Shown piece after piece: positions 42,361 to 53,485 of a stretch of 64,000 bases of DNA. The stretch is from assembly GCA_024867545.1 (NCBI GenBank), contig JANFNE010000067.1:1-64000 (forward strand), given 5' to 3'. The stretch is from Phytopythium helicoides. Taxonomy: Eukaryota; Oomycota; Peronosporomycetes; Pythiales; Pythiaceae. The notes beneath the pieces were generated by a model. The model worked only from the letters and a program-made list of their open reading frames with translations. It searched no databases and was not told the DNA's origin. Every line of letters starts with the position of its first letter. Within the stretch, counting starts at the first letter, position 1. Both the position numbers and the translations under genes were made by a program.

Positions 42361-44582
42361 TATGTGTACCAACGAAGCTTGCATACGTGGTTAATGCATA
42401 ACTTGCATTTGATTTTCGAAATATAAGCATGCTTTCGATACTGCATGAACGTGTACTTCTTCAGTTCGTGCAGAGGAATTTTCAGTTGCCAGGATTTTTC
42501 TTCCATCTCGGTCACTAATAGCAAAATCCGCACATATGTGGCGTAGACGAATCCCCAATTGCTATCGCTTTCCGCAATCGAATCTATTACAATCGTTACT
42601 TTTATTCATCGAGATACAATAAAATCGACGAATAAACTCTCGCATCCAGATGCTTTGAGGAATAGTTCGCCCTCTTACTTCACCGACTTAGATCTCAAAT
42701 GTGCATAATGTTGTTGATAATCCGCACCAATTCAGTGTTCACAGCTCACCTCGGTCGGTTGTTTTATCCATTGCGATGTGGCGATGTCGTTGCCTACCAT
42801 CAAACGCACTCATCGCATCGATTCTACTCAGGAACAAGCTATCATTTTTGCTGCTTGCGTTGAATGTAATGTTTTGCCACGGTAAATTTGTCGCTAACAG
42901 AAGTGGGTACATCAAACTCCCCGCTCTTATGGCTGTGCTCTCCACTATCTACTGAGAGAGTATATCTGTTGCCTTTGCATTTATCGAGAGAGATCTCAAT
43001 AGCAAAAGCAGAAAAAGCTAATATACCATACGAAAGAGCATTGTGATCGGTGGAATCCAACACAACGTGCCCACAACTCGGTCCATGTATTGTTCATACA
43101 TGCTGATCACAAGCAGTATAAGTCATTGTTGTCCACTCCATATGCGGGCGCTAGGCACTTCTTCGCTGAGCGCGAAAATTTGTGCCCTAAATTTTTGTAG
43201 TCCAGCGTGTTTAAAGTCGGTTTTGTTGTTCTTGTGTCAAACGTCCCCGGTGCGAGATATCTTGCACGTATAAGGTGTCTCGTGGGATTGCGAGCAGGGA
43301 AATTGTCATCATTATAAAACCATTCATTACGGGCAGTGTTTTGCAGCAATATTGGATGACGGTTGCATTCAACGGGTGCTGGATTTGCCTTGATGATATC
43401 GAATGATGTAGGTGCAGTTGGCGAAGCCAACATGTCATCAAAGCCTGGTATCCAAGTGCGCTTTTTTCTGTGACGCCCTATAGGAACACTTCAAAAGAGA
43501 ATAGAAGGTTGCAGAGCCCGTGCGTTGATTGAGCACCGTCAGTTGCATCTCATTAGTGCTTCATGTGACCATGCCGTAGTCGATAGGTCTGAGCAAAGCC
43601 ACGGCACCAATCAATGGAAAGTGCGATGCAGTGCTCGAGGTGTGAGGTGATGCAAAGGAGCTGACGGAGAGCCAGCTATTTATGATTTTTGCTGGTGCAT
43701 GTTCTGAGGTGGATCGGATAAAGATCGCGGCACGAACGATACGGCAGTGGATTCTGTGCGTCACCGTGCTTGGCTGAAGCTTTCAGGCATTTGCTTGCTC
43801 TGACGATAGCCACACCGAGAGGCGTATAGTCCTGGACGATCGATGGCTACGTGAAACACAAACCAATATTTTCGGACATTCGCTCGGCTGTCGCCATTGC
43901 TGCCAAGATGAAGTTTGCCAGCGAGAAGGTGGCGCTATTGCTTGTGGTTAAAAAGTGTAAGGTATGGCGGAGTTCAAGGATTGCTTCAACGGAGCTTCGA
44001 TGGACATGTTAAGGCTCTCGCAATCAATCATTACGGAGGACATTGCGACGAGCGTGCATACGACGCGACAAAATCATTACTCCGGAGTACAGTAGCACAA
44101 TCTCGGTTTGCGAAGATCTTTCAAATCGTTTGCTGGCGCTTTTATTTTCTGTGCGAACAGACTTGGACACGACGACAGACTCCGACTCAGAGTGCGTGAC
44201 GACAAAACACTTGACAGACCACGTCCGGTGCTTCATTTCATTCGTGATCGGCACAATTCAAGCGAGAGTGAGTCATCGACTGAAGTCGTGCCACTCCTTC
44301 CCCCTCGATTTCATTTTTGTGCCGATCATGAATGAAAGGATGCATGGGGTCCGTCTGGTTTCTGGAAAGGCAGCAGCGCCATGTGCAGCCTTTGCCACAA
44401 TCCAACAATGGCGCACTGCTGTTCGTCGATTCGTGTACAGCCACGAGTCAAGATCCCACCGCAAGGGCTCGGGCTCCTGCCTTGCAATGCGTGGCCCTAG
44501 GCACTGGATTGCTTCTGACGATCATGCCAGTTGACAATTTGCCTCCTCCTGCTCAAGAGTCTACTACATCCAAGTACTAGCC
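42361..44582. other. 2.2-kb intergenic region with decayed fragments
   Basis: No confident gene. At 43,865-43,960 the plus strand reads IFSDIRSAVAIAAKMKFASE and continues plausibly. A neighbouring frame at 43,962-44,095 reads MAEFKDCFNGASMDMLRL. Together they look like a broken coding remnant of unknown family. About 42,570-42,880 is a degenerate repeat with a partner at 45,400-45,710. Confidence 0.35.
42570..42880. repeat. Degenerate dispersed repeat, copy 1
   Basis: Shares ordered blocks with 45,400-45,710 in the same orientation: ATTACAAT, CTCTCG, TTCGCCCTCTTACTT-like text, CTCGGT..CGGTTGTTTT, and TTCT..CAGGAA. Divergence is high. Confidence 0.5.
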
Positions 44583-45098
44583 ATGCGCTTCACGTCCCTC
44601 CTCACCCTCCTCGCCGCTCCTGCGCTCGTGTCTGCAACGCTCCATCCGGCATCGTCCAACACCAAGGGCTTTTGCCCGAGCAAGTTCAACTGCAGCCCGG
44701 CCAAGGTGTCCCAGTCCATCCAGGCTGCCGAGTGCGGTCACAACCGGCGCGCAACCGAGAAGCAGACCTTTGCCGTCTTCGTGCAGGATCACCAGTACGA
44801 CCGCAGCCACGGCGCTCCGTACGGCACGTGCTCGGCCTACACGTGCGCTCCACCAGCACCGAGCGACTTGAAGGCCAACGCCGACTGCTGGATTTTCTAC
44901 TGGAGGTAAGCATGTATCATGGAGCCGTGTTATTTTGGAAACCGCAGACGCTAAACCCATGAACATTTTTTTCTCCACAGCAATAACGGCACGTCGAGCG
45001 GTGTCGGCACGGGCTGCATCAGGGACCCGTCGACTGGTGTCTGCGGTTGCGAGGACTCGCAGGGCAAGTTCTTCTCCGGCCGCTTGGACTGCACGTAG
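44583..45098 (+). CDS. Small secreted cysteine-rich protein (candidate effector)
   Basis: Two exons, 44583-44905 and 44981-45098, joined across a 75-nt GTAAGC...CCACAG intron, giving 146 residues. The N-terminus MRFTSLLTLLAAPALVSA is a clear signal peptide with cleavage likely after residue 18. The mature part of about 128 residues has ten cysteines (six from exon 1, four from exon 2), enough for five disulfides, and no membrane segment. No RxLR, LxLFLAK or known enzyme motif is present. Size, secretion and cysteine number fit an apoplastic effector or a small surface protein. Either role is inference. Reading through the intron would give a truncated protein with no exon 2 cysteines. Confidence 0.8.
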
Positions 45099-45832
45099 AG
45101 TGCCTCAGACGACCACCAATCAGTGGACATCGCTCTTTGGATTTGGGATAAAACTCAATTAAACTCTCCGAATCAAATGCAGCGAGTGAAAATCAATGTT
45201 CGACTGTCTGAATGTCATTTGGTTTGCGATTCTCTGCTCAAACAGAGCGTTGCAATCTAGTTTGTCCATCGCTATATAATACATGGCTTTTACTATGAAC
45301 CATGTCGACCCGCCATAGATCATTTGTCATCACACTCCACCAATCTGGTGAGATCGATTGCACCCAGCTTGTCGTCATGGATATTGTACAGATCCTGCAT
45401 TAGTGCAATTGTTACTATTACAATCTTTACTTGCCGCATCCATTCATTCATCCGAGATGCAATATCGATCGATGAGGAAACCCTCTCGTCCAGCAGCTTT
45501 AAGCGACTAGCTCGCCCTCTTACTTCTGCAACTCAAATCTAAACTACGCACTATTTGGTTGAAAATATCACTGCTCACGGCTCAGCTCGGTACGGTTGTT
45601 TTCTGTGTTTCGACATGTTACTGTCGTTATCTACGTGTTATCACCCTCAATGGCTCAATTCTTCTCAGGAATGACCGATTTAGTTGCTGATTGCGTTAAA
45701 AGGGTGTCTAATATTGTGTTGCGGTCGCAGACAAACGTAACGCTAAAAGCTCTGTCACATTCGTATTTTTAGGTTGATGCGCTGCAAGCATCATTGCCAG
45801 CAGAGACTCACTCAAGAGAAAGTCAAGTCACC
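45099..45832. other. Intergenic region with degenerate repeat
   Basis: No gene seen. About 45,400-45,710 is the partner of the degenerate repeat at 42,570-42,880. The promoter of the downstream membrane LRR gene should lie in the last 100-150 bases. Confidence 0.4.
45400..45710. repeat. Degenerate dispersed repeat, copy 2
   Basis: Direct-orientation partner of 42,570-42,880. The pair brackets the secreted cysteine-rich gene. Confidence 0.5.
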
Positions 45833-48385
45833 ATGCGTGCAGTTCCCATTGTACCTTCGTCTCGACCAACGACAGATCAAGTTCGCGCAGTGCCATTGGA
45901 AACAATTGCAAATGGTCGTGGACTGGGTGTTGTTTCTACCCGGCTCTCATTTTCAGCAGCTTTCGGTGTCTTTGGGATACCACTTCTTCTCGCAACAATG
46001 ATTGGCGTCATGTGGACCGTAATGTTACTGGCCTTCACAATCGATGCAAATCGGATCCTCAACAACCTCATGAATACAAGCAATCTCGACAATGGACTGC
46101 TGTGGTCTATCCCAGAGTTGCTCCCACAATTACGGCTGATCGGTTCGGTGAGCTTGATCCTCACAGGATGTTGCTATCTACTTGTGATGCTTGATATGCT
46201 GGTGTGGAGAAAAGTGGGTACAAAAAAGAATGGTTGGTTCGACCGGTTAATTTGCTGCTCGATAACTCGCTTGCAGTCGCATCGAAGGACCTCAACCAAT
46301 GAAGTTGGCAGGGTGCTCCACGCTTGGCGAGATTTCACACACTTACGAGGCAGCCGGCGCAAGCATTGGGTGCGCGAGGATATTCCCATGACTTCCAATG
46401 ACCTGGGGCCTAATATCATTTGCGTTTTACCCAGAACCTCGTCTTCAAGTGCGCCGACTTAGGTTTGCAGGTCGCGACTCTCCTCAATCTTCACAAATCG
46501 GGAATTCCACCCGGATTTGTCTATGTGTATGCCACATTCATTGCTGCGAGCGCGTGGACACGAGCCGTGCTTATTCTTTGGCCGAAACACTCTGCCCTGA
46601 CTGAGGTAGTTATCGACTCCATGTACGTAAGCTCGATCTATGATTTTCAGCAGCTGTGACTGAGGGCTGGTGCAGGTTTGGATCTGTGATTGTCGTCGCC
46701 TTTCCATTGTCGATTCTGGTGTTTGCTTACCGCTCGTTTACGTTCGATCGAGCAACCTTTGCTATCTATGAAGAAGTCCTTCCATTCGGTAGCTTTGAGA
46801 GACGTGCACGAGCATTTATTGACCCGGTCGAGATCTCCACTGTTCGGAATGCTGTCGAAGTTCTCCGTAGCAATTCGCTGTGGACGATGTTTTTACGTCT
46901 TGGTAAATGTCCTCACCATCCTGTTGGTGATGCTGAGTCCATCACTAACAACGCGTAACATGTGCTTAGGAATGAATATTTTGTTTGCAGCACGCATCGA
47001 TAGTGTTGTATCACTGCTGGTTCGAGAAGGGTATCGCAAACAATGTCGTAGCTTGGTTAAGAGGACGACTGTGGGTCGATCAACAAAGCAAGTGCCAATT
47101 CCACGACCTCTCGCTGTAGTCCTCATAGTTTTTGGCACTCTGGCACTGATCAACAGTCATGTTAGCATCACGACAGCCCGCGAGCAGTGCAAATCATTTC
47201 CAGCGTGTATCGCCTACAGATACACTTGGGGCTCGAGTAGCCGCTGTTACTGTATCTCGTTCGTTGACGTTGACAAGGCACCAAAAACTTTTGATGAGTG
47301 GGTGAATCCAGTCGATGTAACCGACCAAGTCAAAGCTTTGGCTGCTGCCGGTGAGCTGCGCAATATTCAAATCATCAATCGAAAACTTGGAGAGATTCCT
47401 GATGAGCTACAGAGTTGCAGTGACCTTCGGATATTGTAGGTACAAGTCGTTGCTTTGTCATAGTGTGTACCACCAACGACTACATACTGTGAGCAGGTCT
47501 CTTGTCTACACGGGCATTGAATACATTCCAGAGTGGGCGTCGATATCCTGGACAAATCTCGAGTTCTTGTGCGTGATAATGTGGTCTTACTAGATACTTT
47601 TATTTTTCAACCTAACACTGTCGTGCAGGCACATTGAAGGCAAACAAGGGCAAACAAACATTAGGAATATGCCTTCTGGTTTGTTTGACCGCATGTCGTC
47701 ACTCATGTTCCTCCACCTGGGAGTTCACAAGCAGCTTGATGCGCTCCCGTCGCTCGCAGGCGCTTCTAGCTTACACGCTTTAGCCCTAGCGCATCTATTC
47801 CGCATTGAGGAAATCCCGTCGCTGGAAAAGCTGACCCGGTTGGTGCGCGTCGAGCTAACGTACCTCGCAACACTCCGGCGGCTTCCAGATTTGTCGAACC
47901 TGCACACGCTCCGGGCGTTCAGTGTGTTCCGGTCTAGCTACTTGTGCTGTGACGGATTCATGGGGGCGTGTGACTTGAGCAACCCATACTGCGTCGGCGA
48001 TCCGGACCGAGGAATTCCTGCCGCAACGTGTCTCGACCGTGAAGACACCGCCAGCAGCGCCACGATGGCCGTATTGGAGCGGTTCGCCGCCACTGTCTGC
48101 TTCAAAATCCCGACTTCCTCGCTGCTGGCAGTCTCAGACGCGCCAACGCGAGCCCTGAGCGACGAGTGCGGTGGCGTGCCGTACCGCCAGTGCCTGGTTC
48201 CGCTCTTGAACGGGTCGACCATCACGGGCATGTGCTACAACAACCGCATGCAGGTGCTGTCGTGCACCGCGGACCCAGCCAAGCAGCGCGTCCGCCGTCT
48301 CCAGATCGCTCGCGGCGCCGGAGCTCGCTGCGACCCCACCGTCGAGCGCTGGCTCGGGTGCGTCAATGGCAGCAACTTCAACTAG
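45833..48385 (+). CDS. Multi-pass membrane leucine-rich-repeat protein
   Basis: Six-exon model with all junctions in phase: 45833-46369, 46435-46622, 46676-46902, 46991-47435, 47497-47568, 47629-48385, giving 741 residues. Introns are 53-88 nt with GT/AG ends. The first donor, GTGCGC, is the weakest. Exons 1-4 encode about six hydrophobic segments (two in exon 1 around FGIPLLLATMIGVMW and SVSLILTGCCYLLVML, then YATFIAASAW, VIVVAFPLSILVFAY, and VVLIVFGTLALI). A cysteine-bearing outer part, several leucine-rich repeats (IPDELQSCSDLRIL, YIPEWASISWTNLEFL) and a cysteine-rich end with RCDPTVERWLGCV follow. Exon 5 is exactly one 24-residue LRR flanked by phase-2 introns. Membrane LRR proteins of this layout are frequent in Phytophthora. 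The ligand is unknown. Confidence 0.8.
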
Positions 48386-48570
48386 CCTCCACACGTCACA
48401 TATAATAACCTCTCGGAGGTTTCTCATCATCTCTCCAAGGTCTCGCTTGATTTTTGGCGCGAGCGACCGCGATTGGTCCGCATTTTCATCCAATCCCATC
48501 GCGAATAGCCCCTCGACGTCCTCCCAAACCGAGGCAATCGGCAATTCGCGGCGAGAAGGAGACAGGCGGC

Positions 48571-51500
48571 ATGGCGCTCGCGAGCCTGCAGCGCCACGCG
48601 CTCTTCAGCTTCCAGATCCGCGACGCGCAAGTGGCCGCGCGCGTGCGGGAGCTGCGCGCGCTGCTCGGAGCGGCGGCGGGCGAGCCGGACGCGCGCGAGC
48701 TGCTGGCGGAGCTCGTGTTCGAGGTGGAGGAGCGGCTGCTGGGCGCGGCGGACGCGCGCGACCTCTTTTTGCTCGCGGCGCTGCAGAAGTTCGCGCAGGA
48801 GGTCGAGCTGCTGGCGGACGGGGAGGACGGCGGCGAGCAGGCGGCTGTGGTGACGGCTAAAGCTGCGGAGGAGCCCAGGAGGACGCAGAGGGAGGCGGAG
48901 CGGCCGCCGACGACGACTGCGAGTGACGACGACGCGCGCTGCGGCGTCTGCGGACAGCCAGACTCGCTCGAGAGCGACCCCATTGTGATATGCGAGATTT
49001 GCGGCGTCGCGGTGCACCAGACGTGCTACCGCATCGACGAACTGCCAGAGGGAGACTGGTTCTGCCAGCCATGCGCGCGATACACGCACGAGCAGCTCGC
49101 CGGCGGGAACGCGGCGCTTGAGCCCACGCACGAGATCGAGTGCCAGGCGTGCATGACCAAGGGCGGCGCGCTTGTACCGTCGTCCACGGCCGCGGTGCGA
49201 GACGGGTGGGTCCACCTCGTCTGCACCATGTTCCTCCCGGAACTGTACGTGCTATCTACCAACCGACTGACGCTCCCTGGCACGGGAATGGCCGAGCAGC
49301 AGATCTTCGGAGGCGCGGTGCGTGTGCTGGGCGACAGCCTGGGCGAAACCGCAATGCTTATCATTTTATTCGTATCCTTGAAACAGGAAAAACTTGGTGC
49401 GCGGAGAAAACTCCGGTGCTGCTTCTGCAAGACTAGGTGGGTTTGCTGCTTTCTCGTGATAGCAAGCTATTACTACTCTTGGCTAAATGGCAACTATCGT
49501 TGATTTGCAGCGATAAGGGCGCGTGTGGACAGTGCGTCGTGGGCAAGTGTGCTACTGCCTACCATCCATTATGCGCCGTTCGCAACGGGATCCAAGTCCG
49601 ATTCCTTGACGAAAATGTAAGCTCTGAGCAGTACATCTCTGGCGTGCTTCTCTGACAGCTTTCTTGGATGCGGGTAGAATCAATTTGGAAGCGCGTGTCT
49701 TCGTCACCAGCCCGAATTCCTCCGTTCTCAAGGAGCAGAAGTCAATAAAACTAATTCTGAACTTACCGCACACGAGAGCAAGAGCATTCTTGGAGATACA
49801 CAGCAGCAAAGTCGCATCCGACAGGCAACCAGTGACTCCGTGGCGGGTGGTCATTCGAAGCGCAAGCGGTCAGGCCGAAACCCGTGGTCCGACGATGAGG
49901 AAGAAGAAGTACACAGTGTTCTCGACAGTGAGAGCGATCCAGATGACCTTGATTCGGATTTGTCTGATAGCGACGTCGAGATTATAGATGTGTCACAACC
50001 CGCATCCGATCGGACTTCTACCACTTCTTTCCAGCGCCCACCAAGTAAACGCACTAAGCAAAGCAAACTTGCGTTCAACCAACCTAGCGCCGCAACGAAA
50101 CCACCAACGACTCAGTCGCAGACATCTGCGGCTGGAATTCCTTCACCAGCAGCTCCACCACCACCTATTCCATCTGCTCAAGTTTCTACTAGCTTATCAC
50201 CACTTGGTCGAGTGGGTGAAGATATGGCCGAGTCTACAATTTTTGCTCCTGTGTTGGAACCACCTCGTCTAATCGCTCGCCCTAGCGATCCAAGCGAGAA
50301 AAACTTTCAATATGTGATGGTGTTGTGCTGGAAGCAGCCGCTTGGCATTGGCATCTCTACCTCCAAACTTCGTGGGCGTATGGCAATTGTGTTAAAGTCT
50401 GCAACAACCCGAAACCCGTCTGCAATCTCTGCCCTCAAGAAGGGGGTCATCGAGGATAATGATGAGATCGTGGCGTTCAACGATGTCAAGTTACACAACG
50501 TGGACGCGAGCGAAATCGGAAAGATCTTGCCGACATTGACTCTTCCAATTCGATGTTGGATCCGAACTCGGCGTCGTGAGTCACCACAGCAATCGATCTC
50601 CGGATCTGCGGCGGCTACCACAGCTCCTCCAGCAGCGAGCTCACCAGTGGAGCCAATCGCGACGAAGATGAATACTCCGGCCATGTTCGCGTCAAAACTC
50701 CCGAAGACTGTTGATGTATCTGTAAATGACACTGTGGCAACTGTACCAGCCGCGATGGCTGAAGTGGACGCTGAAGATCAAAAGGTTAAAGAAAACGCTC
50801 AGACGCAAAGCGCTAGCAACGCGGACGCGGAAAGCGCGCTTCTTTCGGCCGCGCTAAGTCCGGACTGGCCGTGGAGTCACTATCTGCGTTCTGATGGCAA
50901 GCTCGCTATGAACCTCTTTTGGTACTCTCTCGATGCCGGTTTTTTCAAATCCAAGTTCAATAAGCGAGAGTTCGAAGCCCTTGAGAACCGTATTCAGGAA
51001 TTGACTGGCATTTGCCTGACTCCATCTCGGCCAGAGTACGAGCACATCCGTGGATTACTCACAATGCCCCGCCGCGAGCGAGTTCCCGCGTACTTAATTG
51101 CTTTCCGCAAGTCGCGTAAAACCAAGCAACACTTCCTATCATCAGATATTTTTCTTGGTGTTCATACCGAAGGGGGTGCTGGGGAGGAGACAAACGTTGA
51201 CGAGTCGATCCCCATTGATGTTGGTACTACCGTGACTGTTGCTAAGCGTACATGGCCAGGCATCAACAAGCTCGGCGGCGCGGGTCGCATCAAAAAGGTG
51301 AATGAGGAAAAACTTCCTGATGGCAGCAAGCGATACACGTACAATGTTGGCTACATTCTAGGAGGCAATGAGAAGAATATCGAGCGGAAGTACATAAGTG
51401 TGGTGGATTTGAACAAGGAAACTGAAGAAAAGGCAGAGGAGACTCCCGCTGCAAGCGACGAGGCAAGTGTCAAGCCAGATGTCAAGCACGACGACGATAC

Positions 51501-53268
51501 AGAAGACACATCTGTTAACATTCGCTTATCTTTCCGAATAACGCAAGCTGCTGACGAAGCTAAGGTGCTCGTGCTTCCTGACCAAGTGTGTGAGCCGCCA
51601 GCACGTCGACGCTTCGGCCTTTTAGTGTCTGTCTCTGATGGGAATTTATATTGCGAACGCAAATCGCCTGGTAGCAACCAGCCACCGAAGCTCCTTCCAG
51701 AACACTTGCTGCAGCACAAATTCTTCGATAGGAAGCTGAATCCTGGAGATGCGGAAATAACGGACTGCTTTTCTTCTCAGCTGCTTCGTGTTGACGATTG
51801 CACTGGCGATGAGATTATCGATGCCGAGGACGATGACGACGACAGTGATGAGGAAGAGGAAAACACAATCAAGAAAGAGTTGATTGACCTTCAGAGCCAA
51901 CTCCGAAGTATCACGGAATCCAACGAAAAACTCTTCAGTCAGCTCACCGACCGAGTACACACGGAGTACGCAAGTCGAGCCTATCGCGCACGGAAGCTAA
52001 AGGAAATTCAATGGAAGAACTACGAGCGCATGTACACCGAGGTGGCGGAGGCAAAGAAATCGTTCGGGGACAGCGACGACGATCATAGCGACGCCAATGG
52101 TGCTGACGACGTTGGTGATGATGGCAGTGATGACAGTGATGAAGAAGATGAGACTTTTGGTGGAATGTTCGTTAACCGCGTCAAGCAGGAAGGGAACGAA
52201 GTGTGCGTTCTTTGCGAACTCAGTGGAGGGGACTTTGCTGCAACTTCGTGCGGAAAGGTTGTACATCCTCAGTGCGCGATGTACACACCCGAGACATTTT
52301 TCAAAGACGGCGTTGTGCACGGAATCAACGACGTTGTGCCTGATCGCGCCAAATTGAAGTGCAACAAGTGTGGTGGGAGGAAGGGTGTGAGCAAGATTCA
52401 ATGTGCCAGCAAGAAGTGCACTCTCGCTTATCACGTTGCGTGCGCCTACGTTGAGGGTCTCCTCACTCGCGAACCTTTGTATCAGGTATGGTGCCCAAGA
52501 CATCTTAAGTCGTCCGGCATGACTGCGTACTTGGAGCTGCCACCACACCTGCGCAAGGCAGGAGGAGGCGTTGGTGGTGACGCGACGGCATCTGCTCCAA
52601 TGCCCTCTTCAGATAATCGGTCAAAGAAGTCGGGTTCTGGACGTCCTCGAGGGCGTCCACCCAAGCAACAGCCACAGGACATCCAGCGCGTGCGTCCCAC
52701 CGCAGGGAAAGGGCGTCGGGAGACGCCAGATGCAGCAGCACCTAGTGGTGGTGACATGACTTCCTCCAAGACGAATCGAAAGCGTAAGCGGCGCAATAGT
52801 GCTGGAGCTGCTCAGAGTCCCAACACTCGACGCAGCAGACAAGCGTCCCTGGATAGTACCGATGACGAGAAAGCAATGGCTGCAGCAAGCGATGAAATCC
52901 GATGTGCTCGACGCCTTGACATCGATATGGAGAGCGACGAGAACGAACTGACTACAACTGCCAGTACTCCCGACGATGCGTGGCGTCCTCCCACCGAGAT
53001 CGACCGGGTTTTCAAAGTGAACGAAATAGTGGAAGTGCAGGCTCGAGTAGGTCCGAACGTGAACAAACTGGGAGGCGTGGCGCGAGTGAAGGCAGCCAAA
53101 GTTACTGCGGGCGGCGGAGGTCCATCCGAAATATTCTACGACGTTGCCTACGTGCTCGACAACTCGCGTGAGAAGGGCGTGCCAGCAGTTCACGTGCGCA
53201 GTTATGTGGCTGAGACAGCAGGAGGTAACGCAGAGTCCTCCAATCGGAAGAAAAGCCGCCGTGAGTAG
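48571..53268 (+). CDS. PHD/ePHD-PDZ-Tudor-like chromatin reader
   Basis: Four exons (48571-49317, 49387-49436, 49511-49616, 49678-53268), 1,497 residues. Domains in order: a PHD finger at about 124-170 (CGVCGQ...WFCQPC); an extended PHD at about 190-300 completed only by splicing exons 1-3; a PDZ-like fold at about 508-600 (QPLGIGISTSKL); a Tudor-like module at about 814-880 (GINKLGGAGRIKKV); acidic coiled linker; a second extended PHD at about 1140-1245 (CVLCELSGGDF to WCPRHL); an AT-hook-like GRPRGRPPK near 1290; and a second Tudor-like module at about 1410-1480 (VNKLGGVARVKAAK). PHD and extended PHD fingers read histone tails and AT-hooks bind DNA, so a nuclear scaffold is likely. Intron 1 is 69 nt with no stop, so it could also be retained. 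ATG 48571 is the first start in frame. The upstream 185 bp carries ATTGG and CCAAT motifs. Confidence 0.85.
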
Positions 53269-53485
53269 GCCCAGTGGTGGAAAACACAAAAACCACTAAT
53301 AGACTAACAGTAAATATGATTTCCGCTCGACTTCGGCCATGCTTGTTTAATGCTGCACTCGAACCATTCAAGCTTGACCCATATCCTAGGAAAGCAGCAC
53401 TAAAACATCACAAGCTCCTCGTGGAACGCAACGCATTCGCGGACGATTGAGGTGTGCAACGAAATCTATACTATCGATAAATAGT

